DNA from: Phycisphaerales bacterium
GTDB taxonomy: Bacteria; Planctomycetota; Phycisphaerae; UBA1845; Fen-1342
DNA length: 47,271 nucleotides
Direction of reading: 5' to 3'
Assembly: GCA_022839625.1 (NCBI GenBank)
Contig: JALHJL010000047.1
Coordinates: 1-47,271 of the forward strand
Part shown: in pieces, positions 37,639-45,649 of the stretch
Layout: each line of letters opens with the position of its first letter
Numbering within the stretch: the first letter of the stretch is position 1
Translations under genes and position numbers: made by a program
The notes under the pieces: generated by a model
What the model saw: only the letters and a program-made list of their open reading frames with translations
What the model was told of the DNA's origin: nothing
The model's database searches: none

Positions 37639-38391
37639 TCACGGAGCCGTGGCGCCCCGGCGGGCACCGCGTTCCACGTGCTTCAGCCGCCGGCGGATTG
37701 CCAGCAGCGTCGGCAGTGCCGTGAGGGCCTCGCGCAGCACGCTCACCCGGCTGTGCGGATGATGTTGCCAGACAACGCCCACTTCCTTGACGCGGTAGCC
37801 CATTCGTTCCGCCAGCCCCAGCACCTCGCAGTCGAACAGCCAGCCGCCGATCGTCTGCCGAGCGAAGACCGCCCGCGCCGCCTCCCGCCGGAAGAGCTTG
37901 AACCCGCACTGCGTGTCGCGCACGGCGGGCAGCATCAGCCGCCGCCGGAGCCCGCGAAACACCGCGGCCATCCACCGCCGTAGCAGCGGCTGCGGCGGAT
38001 CGAGCCGGGAATCGGGCATGTCCCGCGAGCCGATCGCCACGTCGTAGCCGCGGTCGAGCCAGGCGCGGAGCTTCTCCAACTCCTCGATGGGGGTCGAAAG
38101 ATCGGCGTCGGACATCAAGAGCACTTCGGCGGACGCGGCCAGCATGCCCCGTGCGACGGCGTGCCCCTTTCCCCGATTGGCCGAGTTGACGAGCAGTTGC
38201 ACCGTCAGTGGGGCACTGGAAAAACCGCGCGCGACGTCGCCGGTGGCATCGGTACTCCCGTCGTCAACCACGACCACCTCCCACGCTTCGCCGCGCTGCC
38301 GGGCATACTGGCGCAGGCGCTCCACGGTGGTTCCGAGCCGCCGGGCCTCGTTGAAGGCGGGGATCACGATGGAAAGGGCCAACTCCGCCAT
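37639..38391 (-). CDS. dolichyl-phosphate-glucose-synthase-like GT2 glycosyltransferase
   Basis: A 250-residue cytosolic-face GT2 enzyme. The GT-A domain shows LSIVIPAFNEARRLGTTVE (about 5-23), VVVVDDGSTDATG (about 37-49), NRGKGHAVARGMLAASAE and the DxD motif SDADLSTP (about 92-99). The acceptor-site region contains DTQCGFKLFRREAARAVF, typical of dolichyl-phosphate glucose/mannose synthases and ArnC-like polyprenyl-phosphate glycosyltransferases. It has no C-terminal membrane helices, as in the soluble subgroup. The start ATG 38391 lacks a strong ribosome site. It probably makes a polyprenyl-phosphate sugar donor for membrane-side glycosylation, perhaps used by the TIGR03663-like protein at 43121 (inference). 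Confidence 0.9.
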   Translation of the reverse strand: MAELALSIVIPAFNEARRLGTTVERLRQYARQRGEAWEVVVVDDGSTDATGDVARGFSSAPLTVQLLVNSANRGKGHAVARGMLAASAEVLLMSDADLSTPIEELEKLRAWLDRGYDVAIGSRDMPDSRLDPPQPLLRRWMAAVFRGLRRRLMLPAVRDTQCGFKLFRREAARAVFARQTIGGWLFDCEVLGLAERMGYRVKEVGVVWQHHPHSRVSVLREALTALPTLLAIRRRLKHVERGARRGATAP

Positions 38392-38563
38392 GTGCGCGGC
38401 AAGATAGCGCGCGTCGCACCACGCGGCAACGCGGCCCGGGGCCGGCCGCCCGCCCGCCGGCGCTCTTATTCGCCGTTGACGCACTGACCGGCGGCGGTAC
38501 ATTGGTCGGATTAGTACACGCCGGGCGGAGAGGGGAGAACGCCCGCACGCTACAAGGTGCAGC

Positions 38564-39916
38564 ATGAACGATGTGTTCCGGGCAAGCAGCGTATCAGGGC
38601 TCAACCGTCGGGAGTTCTTGACTGCCGCGGCGGCCGCCAGTGCCGGGCTGATGATGACCCGGCCCGGGTGGGCGCAGGAGCAGGCCGGCTCGGCGGACAA
38701 AGTCGATGAGCTGCGGATCGCGTTTATCGGTCCTGGCAGCCAGGGCCGGAACCTGCTCACGCAGTGCCTGAAGATCCCCGGCATCCGTTTCGCGGCGATC
38801 TGCGACATCTGGCCGTACCACCAGGAATACGCCGCCAACATCCTCAAGAAATACGACCAGATCGTGAAGGTGTACGCCGACTACCAGGAGTTGCTGGCCC
38901 ACGAGAAAGACCTCGACGCGGCCATCATTGCGACGCCGGACTGGGTCCACGCCGAGCAGACCGTGGCCTGCATGAAAGCCGGCCTGCACGTGTACTGCGA
39001 AAAGGAGATGGCCAACACGCTCGAAGGCTGCCGGCAGATGGTGCAGGCGGCGCGGGACACGGGGAAGCTGCTCCAGATCGGCCACCAGCGCCGCAGCAAT
39101 CCGCGCTACTGGCACGCCCTGAAGATGATCAAAAACGACAGAATCCTGGGGCGCGTCACGCACGTGAACGGACAGTGGAACCGCTCGCGGCGGTTCGACC
39201 TGGGCTGGCCGGAGGGCCGCGAGCTGGACGACGCCAGCCTCAAGAAGTACGGCTACGACACGATGGACCGCTTCCGCAACTGGCGCTGGTACAAACAGTA
39301 CTCCGGCGGCCCGATGGCCGACCTCGGCTCGCACCAGATCGACGTGTTCAATTGGTTCCTCGAAGCGCCCCCGACCGCGGTCCAGGCCAGCGGCGGGCTC
39401 GACAACTATGACGACCGCGAGTGGTACGACAACGTGCTCGCGCTCTATGAGTACAAGGTCGGCGGCAAGAAGGTACGCGGCTTCTACCAGGTGCTGAATA
39501 CGACCAGTCACGGCGGGTTCTTCGAGACCTTCATGGGCGACGAAGGCTCGCTGGTCATCTCGGAGGACACGCGCAGAGGCTTCATCTTCCGCGAGCAGGA
39601 AGCCAAACGCCGCGAGTGGGAAGATGAAGCCTCGATGGTAGAGACGATGGGCCGCGACGCGATCGAGCTGAAGATCGGCGAGACGCTCCGGCCGGACGGC
39701 ACCAAGGACCCCGAGGGGCAGCGCCTGCTCGAAGAGAGCCAGAAGCCGCCGCACCAGTTGCACATGGAGAACTTCTTCAACGCGATCCGCCACGGCACGC
39801 CGCTTTCTTGCCCGCCGGAGGTGGCGTACGAGACCGCGGTGTCGGTGTTGCGGGCGAACGACGCCGTCGAGGCGGGCTGCCGCGTCGAGTTCAAGCCGGA
39901 AGAGTTCAAGGTGTAG
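38564..39916 (+). CDS. Tat-exported Gfo/Idh/MocA-family oxidoreductase
   Basis: A 450-residue NAD(P)-dependent sugar-type oxidoreductase. The N-terminus has a twin-arginine signal, LNRREFLTAAAAASAGLMM. The Rossmann fold follows as LRIAFIGPGSQGRNLL (about 51-66), CDIWPYH and AAIIATPDWVHAEQT. The usual EKP motif is EKE here (CEKEMANT, about 147-154). The substrate-domain segment GGPMADLGSHQIDVFNWF is intact. Planctomycetes encode many exported members, usually linked to sugar-derivative catabolism; the substrate is unknown. The next gene, a multihaem cytochrome, starts about 225 bases later across a repeat-rich gap. Confidence 0.93.
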   Translation: MNDVFRASSVSGLNRREFLTAAAAASAGLMMTRPGWAQEQAGSADKVDELRIAFIGPGSQGRNLLTQCLKIPGIRFAAICDIWPYHQEYAANILKKYDQIVKVYADYQELLAHEKDLDAAIIATPDWVHAEQTVACMKAGLHVYCEKEMANTLEGCRQMVQAARDTGKLLQIGHQRRSNPRYWHALKMIKNDRILGRVTHVNGQWNRSRRFDLGWPEGRELDDASLKKYGYDTMDRFRNWRWYKQYSGGPMADLGSHQIDVFNWFLEAPPTAVQASGGLDNYDDREWYDNVLALYEYKVGGKKVRGFYQVLNTTSHGGFFETFMGDEGSLVISEDTRRGFIFREQEAKRREWEDEASMVETMGRDAIELKIGETLRPDGTKDPEGQRLLEESQKPPHQLHMENFFNAIRHGTPLSCPPEVAYETAVSVLRANDAVEAGCRVEFKPEEFKV

Positions 39917-39935
39917 ACCGCGTGCGTTTGTCAGT

Positions 39936-39967
39936 ACGTGGGAACGTGGGGACGTCGGGACGTGGGA
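39936..39967 (+). repeat. four 8-bp tandem repeats
   Basis: ACGTGGGA, ACGTGGGG, ACGTCGGG and ACGTGGGA follow each other in exact 8-base phase 20 bases after the oxidoreductase stop codon, with a partial fifth copy. A short slippage-prone array in the gap before the cytochrome gene. Confidence 0.85.
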
Positions 39968-40027
39968 ACGGAGATCGCGCGTGCGACGGTTCCTCCCCGC
40001 ACCCCGCATGTGCCGCCGGTGACCGCT

Positions 40028-40051
40028 GGTGCGAGAATCCTTTCTCGCACC
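40028..40051 (+). repeat. perfect hairpin 1 upstream of the cytochrome gene
   Basis: GGTGCGAGAA-TCCT-TTCTCGCACC forms a perfect 10-bp stem with a four-base loop, about 90 bases before the cytochrome start. Together with the similar hairpin at 40059 it looks like a REP-like pair or an attenuating leader structure. Confidence 0.8.
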
Positions 40052-40058
40052 TTTGGCC

Positions 40059-40076
40059 GCGGGAATTCTTTCCCGC
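40059..40076 (+). repeat. perfect hairpin 2 upstream of the cytochrome gene
   Basis: GCGGGAA-TTCT-TTCCCGC forms a perfect 7-bp stem with a four-base loop, seven bases after hairpin 1. Both share the layout G-rich arm ending GAA, TC-rich loop, TTC arm, suggesting related elements. Confidence 0.75.
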
Positions 40077-40140
40077 TTGTGGCACCGGTGTCTCGCCGGC
40101 GCCCCACGCCCGACTCGAGGGTCGGCCGCTGCTTCTCCTG

Positions 40141-42423
40141 ATGGTGCTTGCGGGCGTACTGCCCGTGGCCCGCGCTCAGGAATCCCAGCAGATCGAGCTC
40201 CTCAAGACCGACAGCCGCGCGCCGTACGTGCATCGCCTGACGCTCTACGACGAGAACGGGCGGGCCATCCGCCCCACCGACCCGCAGCCGGCCCCGTACT
40301 CACCGAAGGCGACGTGCGGCAAGTGCCATCCTGTGGCGCAGATTGCGCGCGGCTGGCACTTCAATGCGTGCGATCCGAACGTCCCGGGCGGCCGGGCCGG
40401 CGAGCCGTGGCTGCTGGTCGACGAGCCCACCGGCAGCCTGCTGCCGCTTTCAGGTCGCGGGTGGCCGCGCACCTTCACGCCGGAACAGCTCGCCGTTTCG
40501 CCCTGGCAGTTCGTGATGCGGTTCGGCGGGCACACGCCCGGCGGCGGGTTCGGCGACCTGGGTGAAGAGCGCGCCCGGACGGCGCGGGAGGCGGACCGCT
40601 GGCGGATCTCCGGTGCGCTCGAGATCGACTGCATGTTCTGCCACAGCGCCGACCAGCAGCACGATCCGGCCGAGGCGATCCGGCAGATCGAAGCCCAGAA
40701 CTTGAAGTGGGCGCCGACGGTGGCGCTGGGGTTGGCGGTCGTCCGCGGGGAGGCCCGCAAGGCACCCGACGATTGGGACCCGGACCTGCCCCCCAACCCC
40801 GACTACCCGGAGCAGGCCGGCCCGAAGCTGATCTATGACCGCAGGCGCTTCGACCCGGACGACCGCACACTCTTCAACATCACGCGGCGCCCGCCGGTCG
40901 AGCGGTGTTACTTCTGCCATTCGTTCCGCGACGTCGCACGCCAGCCCCCCGCCGCACTGGTCGTCGTGCAGGACGTGCACCTGGCCGGCGGGCTACTGTG
41001 CGTCGATTGCCACCGCCATGATGTCAGCCACGACATCGTGCGCGGCTACGCGCGCGAGGCCGCCGAACGGCAGGAGCCGTGGCGGGCCGCGTTCTCCTGC
41101 GAGGGCTGCCACATGGGCGCGCCGCTCCACGGAGACATCGAAGTCGCGCTCGGCGGTCACCACGGCGCGCCGCGTCCGGAGCACCGCGGCCTGCCGCCGC
41201 TGCACTTCGAGAAGCTGACGTGCACCGCCTGCCACAGCGGCCCCTGGCCGACACAGACGGCGCAGCCGCAGCAGACTGCGCTCGCACATCGTCTCGGCTG
41301 GGCCATGCGCGAACGGCCCGCGGACATGCCGCCGGAGATCGTCGCCCCGGTCTTCGTGCGCGAGGACGACGGCAGGATCGCGCCGCACCGCCTCGTGCAG
41401 CCGGCGTTCTGGGGCCAGGTGCTCGGGGACAAGGTGCAGCCGGTGCCCCTGGAGACGCTCCGGCGGGCGGCCAACAAGCTGCGGCCGCGCGGCGATGACG
41501 GAGCCGCGTGGGTGCAGGAGCTGACGGCCGCGCTCGCTGCCGGCCCGGGCGTGTCGGACGAGATCATCTACGCGGCGGCCCGGCAATTCGCAACCGCGGA
41601 ACTCGGACCCTACTCCTGGCCGCTGGCCCACGATGTTCGGCCGGCGAGCCAGTCGCTCGGTGCGCGCGGCTGCACCGACTGCCACGCCAGCGGGGGCGCC
41701 GTGCTGGCCGGCGAGGTGCAACTCAAGGTGCTGGCGGCCGACGGCCAGGCCGGCTGGCCGATGTGGCGCTTCCACGGATACGATCCCAAGCTGGCCGTCC
41801 TGTGGAACAGGGGCTTCCGGCTCCGTGAGGCATTCAAGTGGCTGGGCTTGGTCGGTGCCGGCCTCGTCGCCCTGGTCCTGCTGCGATTTGCGCTGGACGG
41901 TGTTGTCGGCCGGGCCTACGCGCCGGCCTCGCCGTTGCGGATCGTCGCGAACGACGGCGCACCCCTGACGCCGCGCGGCCTGACGCGGTGGGAACACGTC
42001 TTCCACACGCTGGCCGGGCTCGGCCTGCTGATTCAGGCGGTCACCGGTCTTGTGCCGTGGCTCCTTGGCGGCGAGGTGCGCGGCTGGGTCCTCCTGGCTC
42101 ACATGGCGGGGGCGCCGCTGTTCCTGGTTGGGCTGACAGGCGTCGCCTTGCAGTGGGCCGCGCGCTGCCGGTTCAGCGGGCGCGGCGGGCCGTTCGCCCC
42201 GGGCTTGAACGTCGCCCAGCGGCAGGTATTCTGGATTACGCTCGTGCCCGGCCTTGCGGTGGTGTTAACGATGCTCCTGGCCATGCTTCCGGTGGCGGGC
42301 ACGGAGTGGCAGGAAACACTTGTCGAAGTACACAGTTATAGTGCGCTCGTGCTGCTGGTGATGATGCTGCCCCACCTGGCGGTATCGCTGGCCGCGCGGC
42401 GCGCCCGAGGAAAGACAAAATGA
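40141..42423 (+). CDS. seven-haem cytochrome c fused to a b-type cytochrome membrane domain
   Basis: A 760-residue protein. A hydrophobic start (MVLAGVLPVARA) acts as signal. Seven CxxCH haem-c sites are visible: CGKCH (Cys59), CMFCH, CYFCH, CVDCH, CEGCH, CTACH and CTDCH (Cys511). Five membrane helices follow (about 566-750), with His residues in EHVFH, AHMAG, VHSYS and PHLAV able to ligate b-type haems, as in cytochrome b561/formate-dehydrogenase-gamma-like subunits. This suggests a one-polypeptide quinol-to-periplasm electron conduit. The true start is unclear: the frame stays open to 39808, ATG 40141 sits inside the hydrophobic core, and CTG 40129 has GAGGGT at ideal spacing. The TGA overlaps the next start (ATGA). 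Confidence 0.88.
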   Translation: MVLAGVLPVARAQESQQIELLKTDSRAPYVHRLTLYDENGRAIRPTDPQPAPYSPKATCGKCHPVAQIARGWHFNACDPNVPGGRAGEPWLLVDEPTGSLLPLSGRGWPRTFTPEQLAVSPWQFVMRFGGHTPGGGFGDLGEERARTAREADRWRISGALEIDCMFCHSADQQHDPAEAIRQIEAQNLKWAPTVALGLAVVRGEARKAPDDWDPDLPPNPDYPEQAGPKLIYDRRRFDPDDRTLFNITRRPPVERCYFCHSFRDVARQPPAALVVVQDVHLAGGLLCVDCHRHDVSHDIVRGYAREAAERQEPWRAAFSCEGCHMGAPLHGDIEVALGGHHGAPRPEHRGLPPLHFEKLTCTACHSGPWPTQTAQPQQTALAHRLGWAMRERPADMPPEIVAPVFVREDDGRIAPHRLVQPAFWGQVLGDKVQPVPLETLRRAANKLRPRGDDGAAWVQELTAALAAGPGVSDEIIYAAARQFATAELGPYSWPLAHDVRPASQSLGARGCTDCHASGGAVLAGEVQLKVLAADGQAGWPMWRFHGYDPKLAVLWNRGFRLREAFKWLGLVGAGLVALVLLRFALDGVVGRAYAPASPLRIVANDGAPLTPRGLTRWEHVFHTLAGLGLLIQAVTGLVPWLLGGEVRGWVLLAHMAGAPLFLVGLTGVALQWAARCRFSGRGGPFAPGLNVAQRQVFWITLVPGLAVVLTMLLAMLPVAGTEWQETLVEVHSYSALVLLVMMLPHLAVSLAARRARGKTK

Positions 42424-43124
42424 TGCGCAGGACTGCGACCCTTCTGCTGGCAGGACTCCTTTGCGGCGTGCCGGGCGCGGTTCCCGCCTGGTCACAGGAG
42501 CAGAAACCCACACCCGGCGATGCCAAGCTCGTGCCGCTGGAGCTGAAGCTGCCGCGGCCGGCCTTCAAGGGCACGCCCACCAACGTCCCCCCGGGCACCA
42601 ACCTCGAGCCCCCGCGCAAGGGGCCGCGCCCGCCGCTGATGGTCCCGCCCGGCGTGAAGAACGTTTCCCAGGGCAAGCCGGTGACGTGCAGCGACCGCGA
42701 TCCGATCATCGGCAGTCCGAAGCTGATCACCGACGGCGACCGCGAGGCCAAGGAGGGGAGCTACGTGGAGTTCGGCCCTGGAAAGCAATGGGTGCAGATC
42801 GACCTGAAAGAGAAATACGCGATTCACGCGATTGTCGTCTGGCACTTTCACATGAGCGCGCGCGTCTACCACGACGTGGTCGTCCAGGTTGCGGACGACG
42901 CCGACTTCATCGAGAACGTACGGACGGTCTTCAACAACGATCATGACAACTCGTCCGGCCTCGGCCTGGGCAGCGACAAGGAGTATTGGGAAACCTACGA
43001 AGGCAAGCTGATCGATGCGAAAGGGGCCGTCGCCCGCTACGTGCGCCTCTACAGCAAAGGCAACACCGCCGATGACCAGAACCACTATACCGAGGTGGAG
43101 GTCTACGGCGTGCCGGCCCAATGA
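42420..43124 (+). CDS. secreted discoidin (F5/8 type C-like) domain protein
   Basis: A 234-residue exported protein. Signal peptide MMRRTATLLLAGLLCGVPGAVPAWS; a Pro-rich linker (about 28-78); then a galactose-binding-like beta sandwich (about 80-234) with NVSQGKPVTCSDRDPIIGSP, YVEFGPGKQWVQIDLKEKYAIHAIVVW and VARYVRLYSKGNT, ending in TEVEVYGVPAQ. Such domains bind glycans or phospholipids. Its start overlaps the cytochrome stop by four bases and its own stop overlaps the next gene (ATGA), so it is translated within a tight operon. A role in tethering the complex to envelope sugars is speculation. Confidence 0.88.
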   Translation: MMRRTATLLLAGLLCGVPGAVPAWSQEQKPTPGDAKLVPLELKLPRPAFKGTPTNVPPGTNLEPPRKGPRPPLMVPPGVKNVSQGKPVTCSDRDPIIGSPKLITDGDREAKEGSYVEFGPGKQWVQIDLKEKYAIHAIVVWHFHMSARVYHDVVVQVADDADFIENVRTVFNNDHDNSSGLGLGSDKEYWETYEGKLIDAKGAVARYVRLYSKGNTADDQNHYTEVEVYGVPAQ

Positions 43125-44692
43125 GCCCGCGAGCGCTTTTTGTCGCCGGTCTCCTGGTTTCCACGGGGGTGGCTCTGGCGCTCCGGCTGCCGCGGCTCGA
43201 GCTGCGGCCGATGCACGTCGATGAGGCCGTGCACGCCAGCAAGCTCGACGTGCTCTGGGAAACGGGGCGGTACGAATACGATCTGAACGAGTACCACGGC
43301 CCGACGCTGTACTACTTCGCTCTGCCCGCGTGGTGGTTGAGCGGGGCGCGCGACTTCGCGGAGCTGCGCGCCACGACCCTGCGCCTGGTGCCGGCCATCT
43401 TCGGCGTCGGCCTCGTCCTGCTCACGATCCTGATTGCGGACGGACTGGGACGCCCTGCAACCGTCGTCGCCGCCGCGCTCGCCGCGATTTCGCCCGCCCT
43501 GACGTACTACAGCCGGTACTACATCCAGGAGACGTTGCTCGTCTTTTTCACGTTCCTGGTCATCGCCGCCGGCTGGCGGTACGTGCGCACGCGGCGCGTC
43601 GGATGGGCACTGCTGGCCGGCGCCGGCGTCGGCCTGATGCACGCGACCAAGGAGACCTGCGTCATCGCGCTGGGCTGCATGGCCGCGGCGGCGACGCCGG
43701 CTGCGTTGTGGTGTCGGCCCCACGGGTCGGAGCAGAAGTCGCAATGCCGGCGCCCGTTTCCCTACGGCGCACTGCTCGCCGGCGTGGCCGCTGCGATTGT
43801 CGTGTCGGTGGTCTTCTTCTCGGGCTTCTTCACGAATCCCCAGGGGCCCGTCGATTCGGTGCGGGCCTTCGGCACCTACTTCCAGCGCGCCGGTGAGGGC
43901 GGCGTCCACGAGCATCCCTGGTACACCTACCTGCACATCCTGACGTACTGGCGGGCCGGCGCCGGACCGATTTGGAGCGAGGGTCTTATTCTCGCGCTGG
44001 CGCTGGTGGGCGCGGCCGGCGCCGTTCGCCGCGGTGCCAGTCCACTGCTCCGGTTTCTGACCATCTACGCCATCCTGGTGACGGTCGTCTATTCGGCGAT
44101 TCCCTATAAGACGCCGTGGTGTATCCTCAGCGCGCTCCACGGCCTGATCCTCCTCGCCGGCGCCGGGGCCGTCATTTTGCTGCGGGCCGCGCGGCATCCA
44201 GTCCTGAAGTCCGTCGCGGCGGCCGCGCTCGTCGCCGCCGGTACGCACCTCGCGTGGCAGGCGCAGCGGGCCAACCGCTTCAAGTACTGTGCGAACGAGC
44301 GGAACCCGTACGTCTATGCCGCCACCCTGCACGCCGTAACCGACCTGAGCGAGCAGCTCGAACGGCTCGCGGCGGCGCACCCCCGCGAGCACCGGCTTCT
44401 CATCAAGGTGATGGTGGAGAACTGCTGGCCGCTGCCGTGGTACCTGCGGGGATTCGAGCGCGTCGGCTACTGGGAGACGGTGCCGGACGACCCCGACGCG
44501 GACGTGATCCTCGCATCCTCCAGGTTCGAAGCGGTGCTCGGACAGCGGCTCCAGGGTACGTATCAGATCAACCAGCGCGGCCTGCGGCGCGACGAGCGGC
44601 TGCAAGTCTATATCGAGCAAGACGTATGGAAGACGTTTGTCCGGCACTTGCAGGGTGCGGACGCTGCCTCACGGCCCGCCCGACAGGAATGA
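43121..44692 (+). CDS. TIGR03663-like polytopic membrane protein, glycosyltransferase-like
   Basis: A 523-residue inner-membrane protein with about ten hydrophobic helices. The N-terminal region has the GT39/PMT-like acidic motif MHVDEAVHASK (about 31-41) and YHGPTLYYFALP, followed by SPALTYYSRYYIQE, HATKETCVIAL and YSAIPYKTPWC. These match a family annotated as TIGR03663, whose members are found in archaea, planctomycetes and chloroflexi and resemble polyprenyl-phosphate-dependent mannosyl/glucosyltransferases. A soluble C-terminal region (about 400-523) follows. It is overlapped by the preceding gene and separated by four bases from apbE, so co-expression is likely. The sugar donor might come from the polyprenyl-P-sugar synthase at 37639. 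Confidence 0.85.
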   Translation: MSPRALFVAGLLVSTGVALALRLPRLELRPMHVDEAVHASKLDVLWETGRYEYDLNEYHGPTLYYFALPAWWLSGARDFAELRATTLRLVPAIFGVGLVLLTILIADGLGRPATVVAAALAAISPALTYYSRYYIQETLLVFFTFLVIAAGWRYVRTRRVGWALLAGAGVGLMHATKETCVIALGCMAAAATPAALWCRPHGSEQKSQCRRPFPYGALLAGVAAAIVVSVVFFSGFFTNPQGPVDSVRAFGTYFQRAGEGGVHEHPWYTYLHILTYWRAGAGPIWSEGLILALALVGAAGAVRRGASPLLRFLTIYAILVTVVYSAIPYKTPWCILSALHGLILLAGAGAVILLRAARHPVLKSVAAAALVAAGTHLAWQAQRANRFKYCANERNPYVYAATLHAVTDLSEQLERLAAAHPREHRLLIKVMVENCWPLPWYLRGFERVGYWETVPDDPDADVILASSRFEAVLGQRLQGTYQINQRGLRRDERLQVYIEQDVWKTFVRHLQGADAASRPARQE

Positions 44693-44696
44693 GCCC

Positions 44697-45614
44697 GTGC
44701 CCGAGATCCCCCCCGCGCCGCAGCGCTTCGCCCACGACGCGATGGCGTGCACGTTCGAGCTGTACCTGCCCGGCGTCGAGCCCCGGTACGGGCAGCGGGC
44801 CGCACAAGCCGCCTTCGATGAGATCGACCGGCTGGAGCAGATCCTGAGCCGCTTCGTTCCGCACAGCGACATCGCGCGACTCAGTGCGCTGGAGGCCGGC
44901 CAGTTTCTCCGCGTGAGCCCCGAGACGGCCGAATGCCTACAGCTTGCAGAGCGGGTGTACGCGGCGACGCGCGGCGCGTTCGATGTCGCGTTTCGCAGCC
45001 GCCGGGACTTGCGGTCCGCACCCCTGGTGTTCGACCCGGTCGCCTGCGCGGTCGGGGTACGGGAGGCCCGGGTCAGCCTGGACCTGGGCGCGCTCGGCAA
45101 GGGCTACGCCGTCGAACGCGTCGTGGCCCTGCTCCGCGAGTGGCAGGTCAGCTCCGCACTGGTCCACAGCGGCCAAAGCACCGTGTACGCCCGTGGACAG
45201 CCGCCGAACGGGGGCACCTGGCGTGTCGCCCTGCGTGCTCCAGAGCAATCGGCCGCACCGCTCGGATTCGTCGAGCTGCGCGACGCCGCTCTGAGCGGTT
45301 CCGGACAGCTCTTGCACGGCGGCCATATCGTCGATCCCCGAACCGGCCGGCCGGCGGACCGCCACGACGCCACGTGGGCGAGCGCCCCCTCCGCCACTGT
45401 GGCGGATGCGCTTTCGACGGCGTTCATGCTGATGGCGGCCGACGAGGTCCGCGCGCTCTGCGAGCATTGGCCGGGCGTCTCAGCTATACTCCTGCCCGCC
45501 GGTCGCACAGCGCACGAGGCTCTGTGTCTTGGACCGCTGGGCGGCCGTGTGCAGTGGTCGCGCCCGGTGCGACCGCCCGAGCGTCCGGCACAGAGGCCGG
45601 AAGATAGCGGATAA
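44697..45614 (+). CDS. apbE: FAD:protein FMN transferase
   Basis: A 305-residue ApbE-family enzyme that moves FMN from FAD onto Thr/Ser of exported target proteins. The fold is shown by AMACTFELYLPG, IDRLEQILSRFVPHSDIARL, the signature VSLDLGALGKGYAVERV (about 125-141), LVHSGQSTVYARG, and GGHIVDPRTGRPAD (about 208-221), with a C-terminal ATVADALSTAFMLM. I chose GTG 44697, with AGGA eight bases upstream; no signal peptide is evident. It is the last gene of the operon with the cytochrome. No NqrB/RnfG-type FMN-binding target gene is visible, so the acceptor is unknown. Confidence 0.92.
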   Translation: MPEIPPAPQRFAHDAMACTFELYLPGVEPRYGQRAAQAAFDEIDRLEQILSRFVPHSDIARLSALEAGQFLRVSPETAECLQLAERVYAATRGAFDVAFRSRRDLRSAPLVFDPVACAVGVREARVSLDLGALGKGYAVERVVALLREWQVSSALVHSGQSTVYARGQPPNGGTWRVALRAPEQSAAPLGFVELRDAALSGSGQLLHGGHIVDPRTGRPADRHDATWASAPSATVADALSTAFMLMAADEVRALCEHWPGVSAILLPAGRTAHEALCLGPLGGRVQWSRPVRPPERPAQRPEDSG

Positions 45615-45649
45615 TCAGACCCCAGGGCTCCGCACAGAGGAGTGTACTT

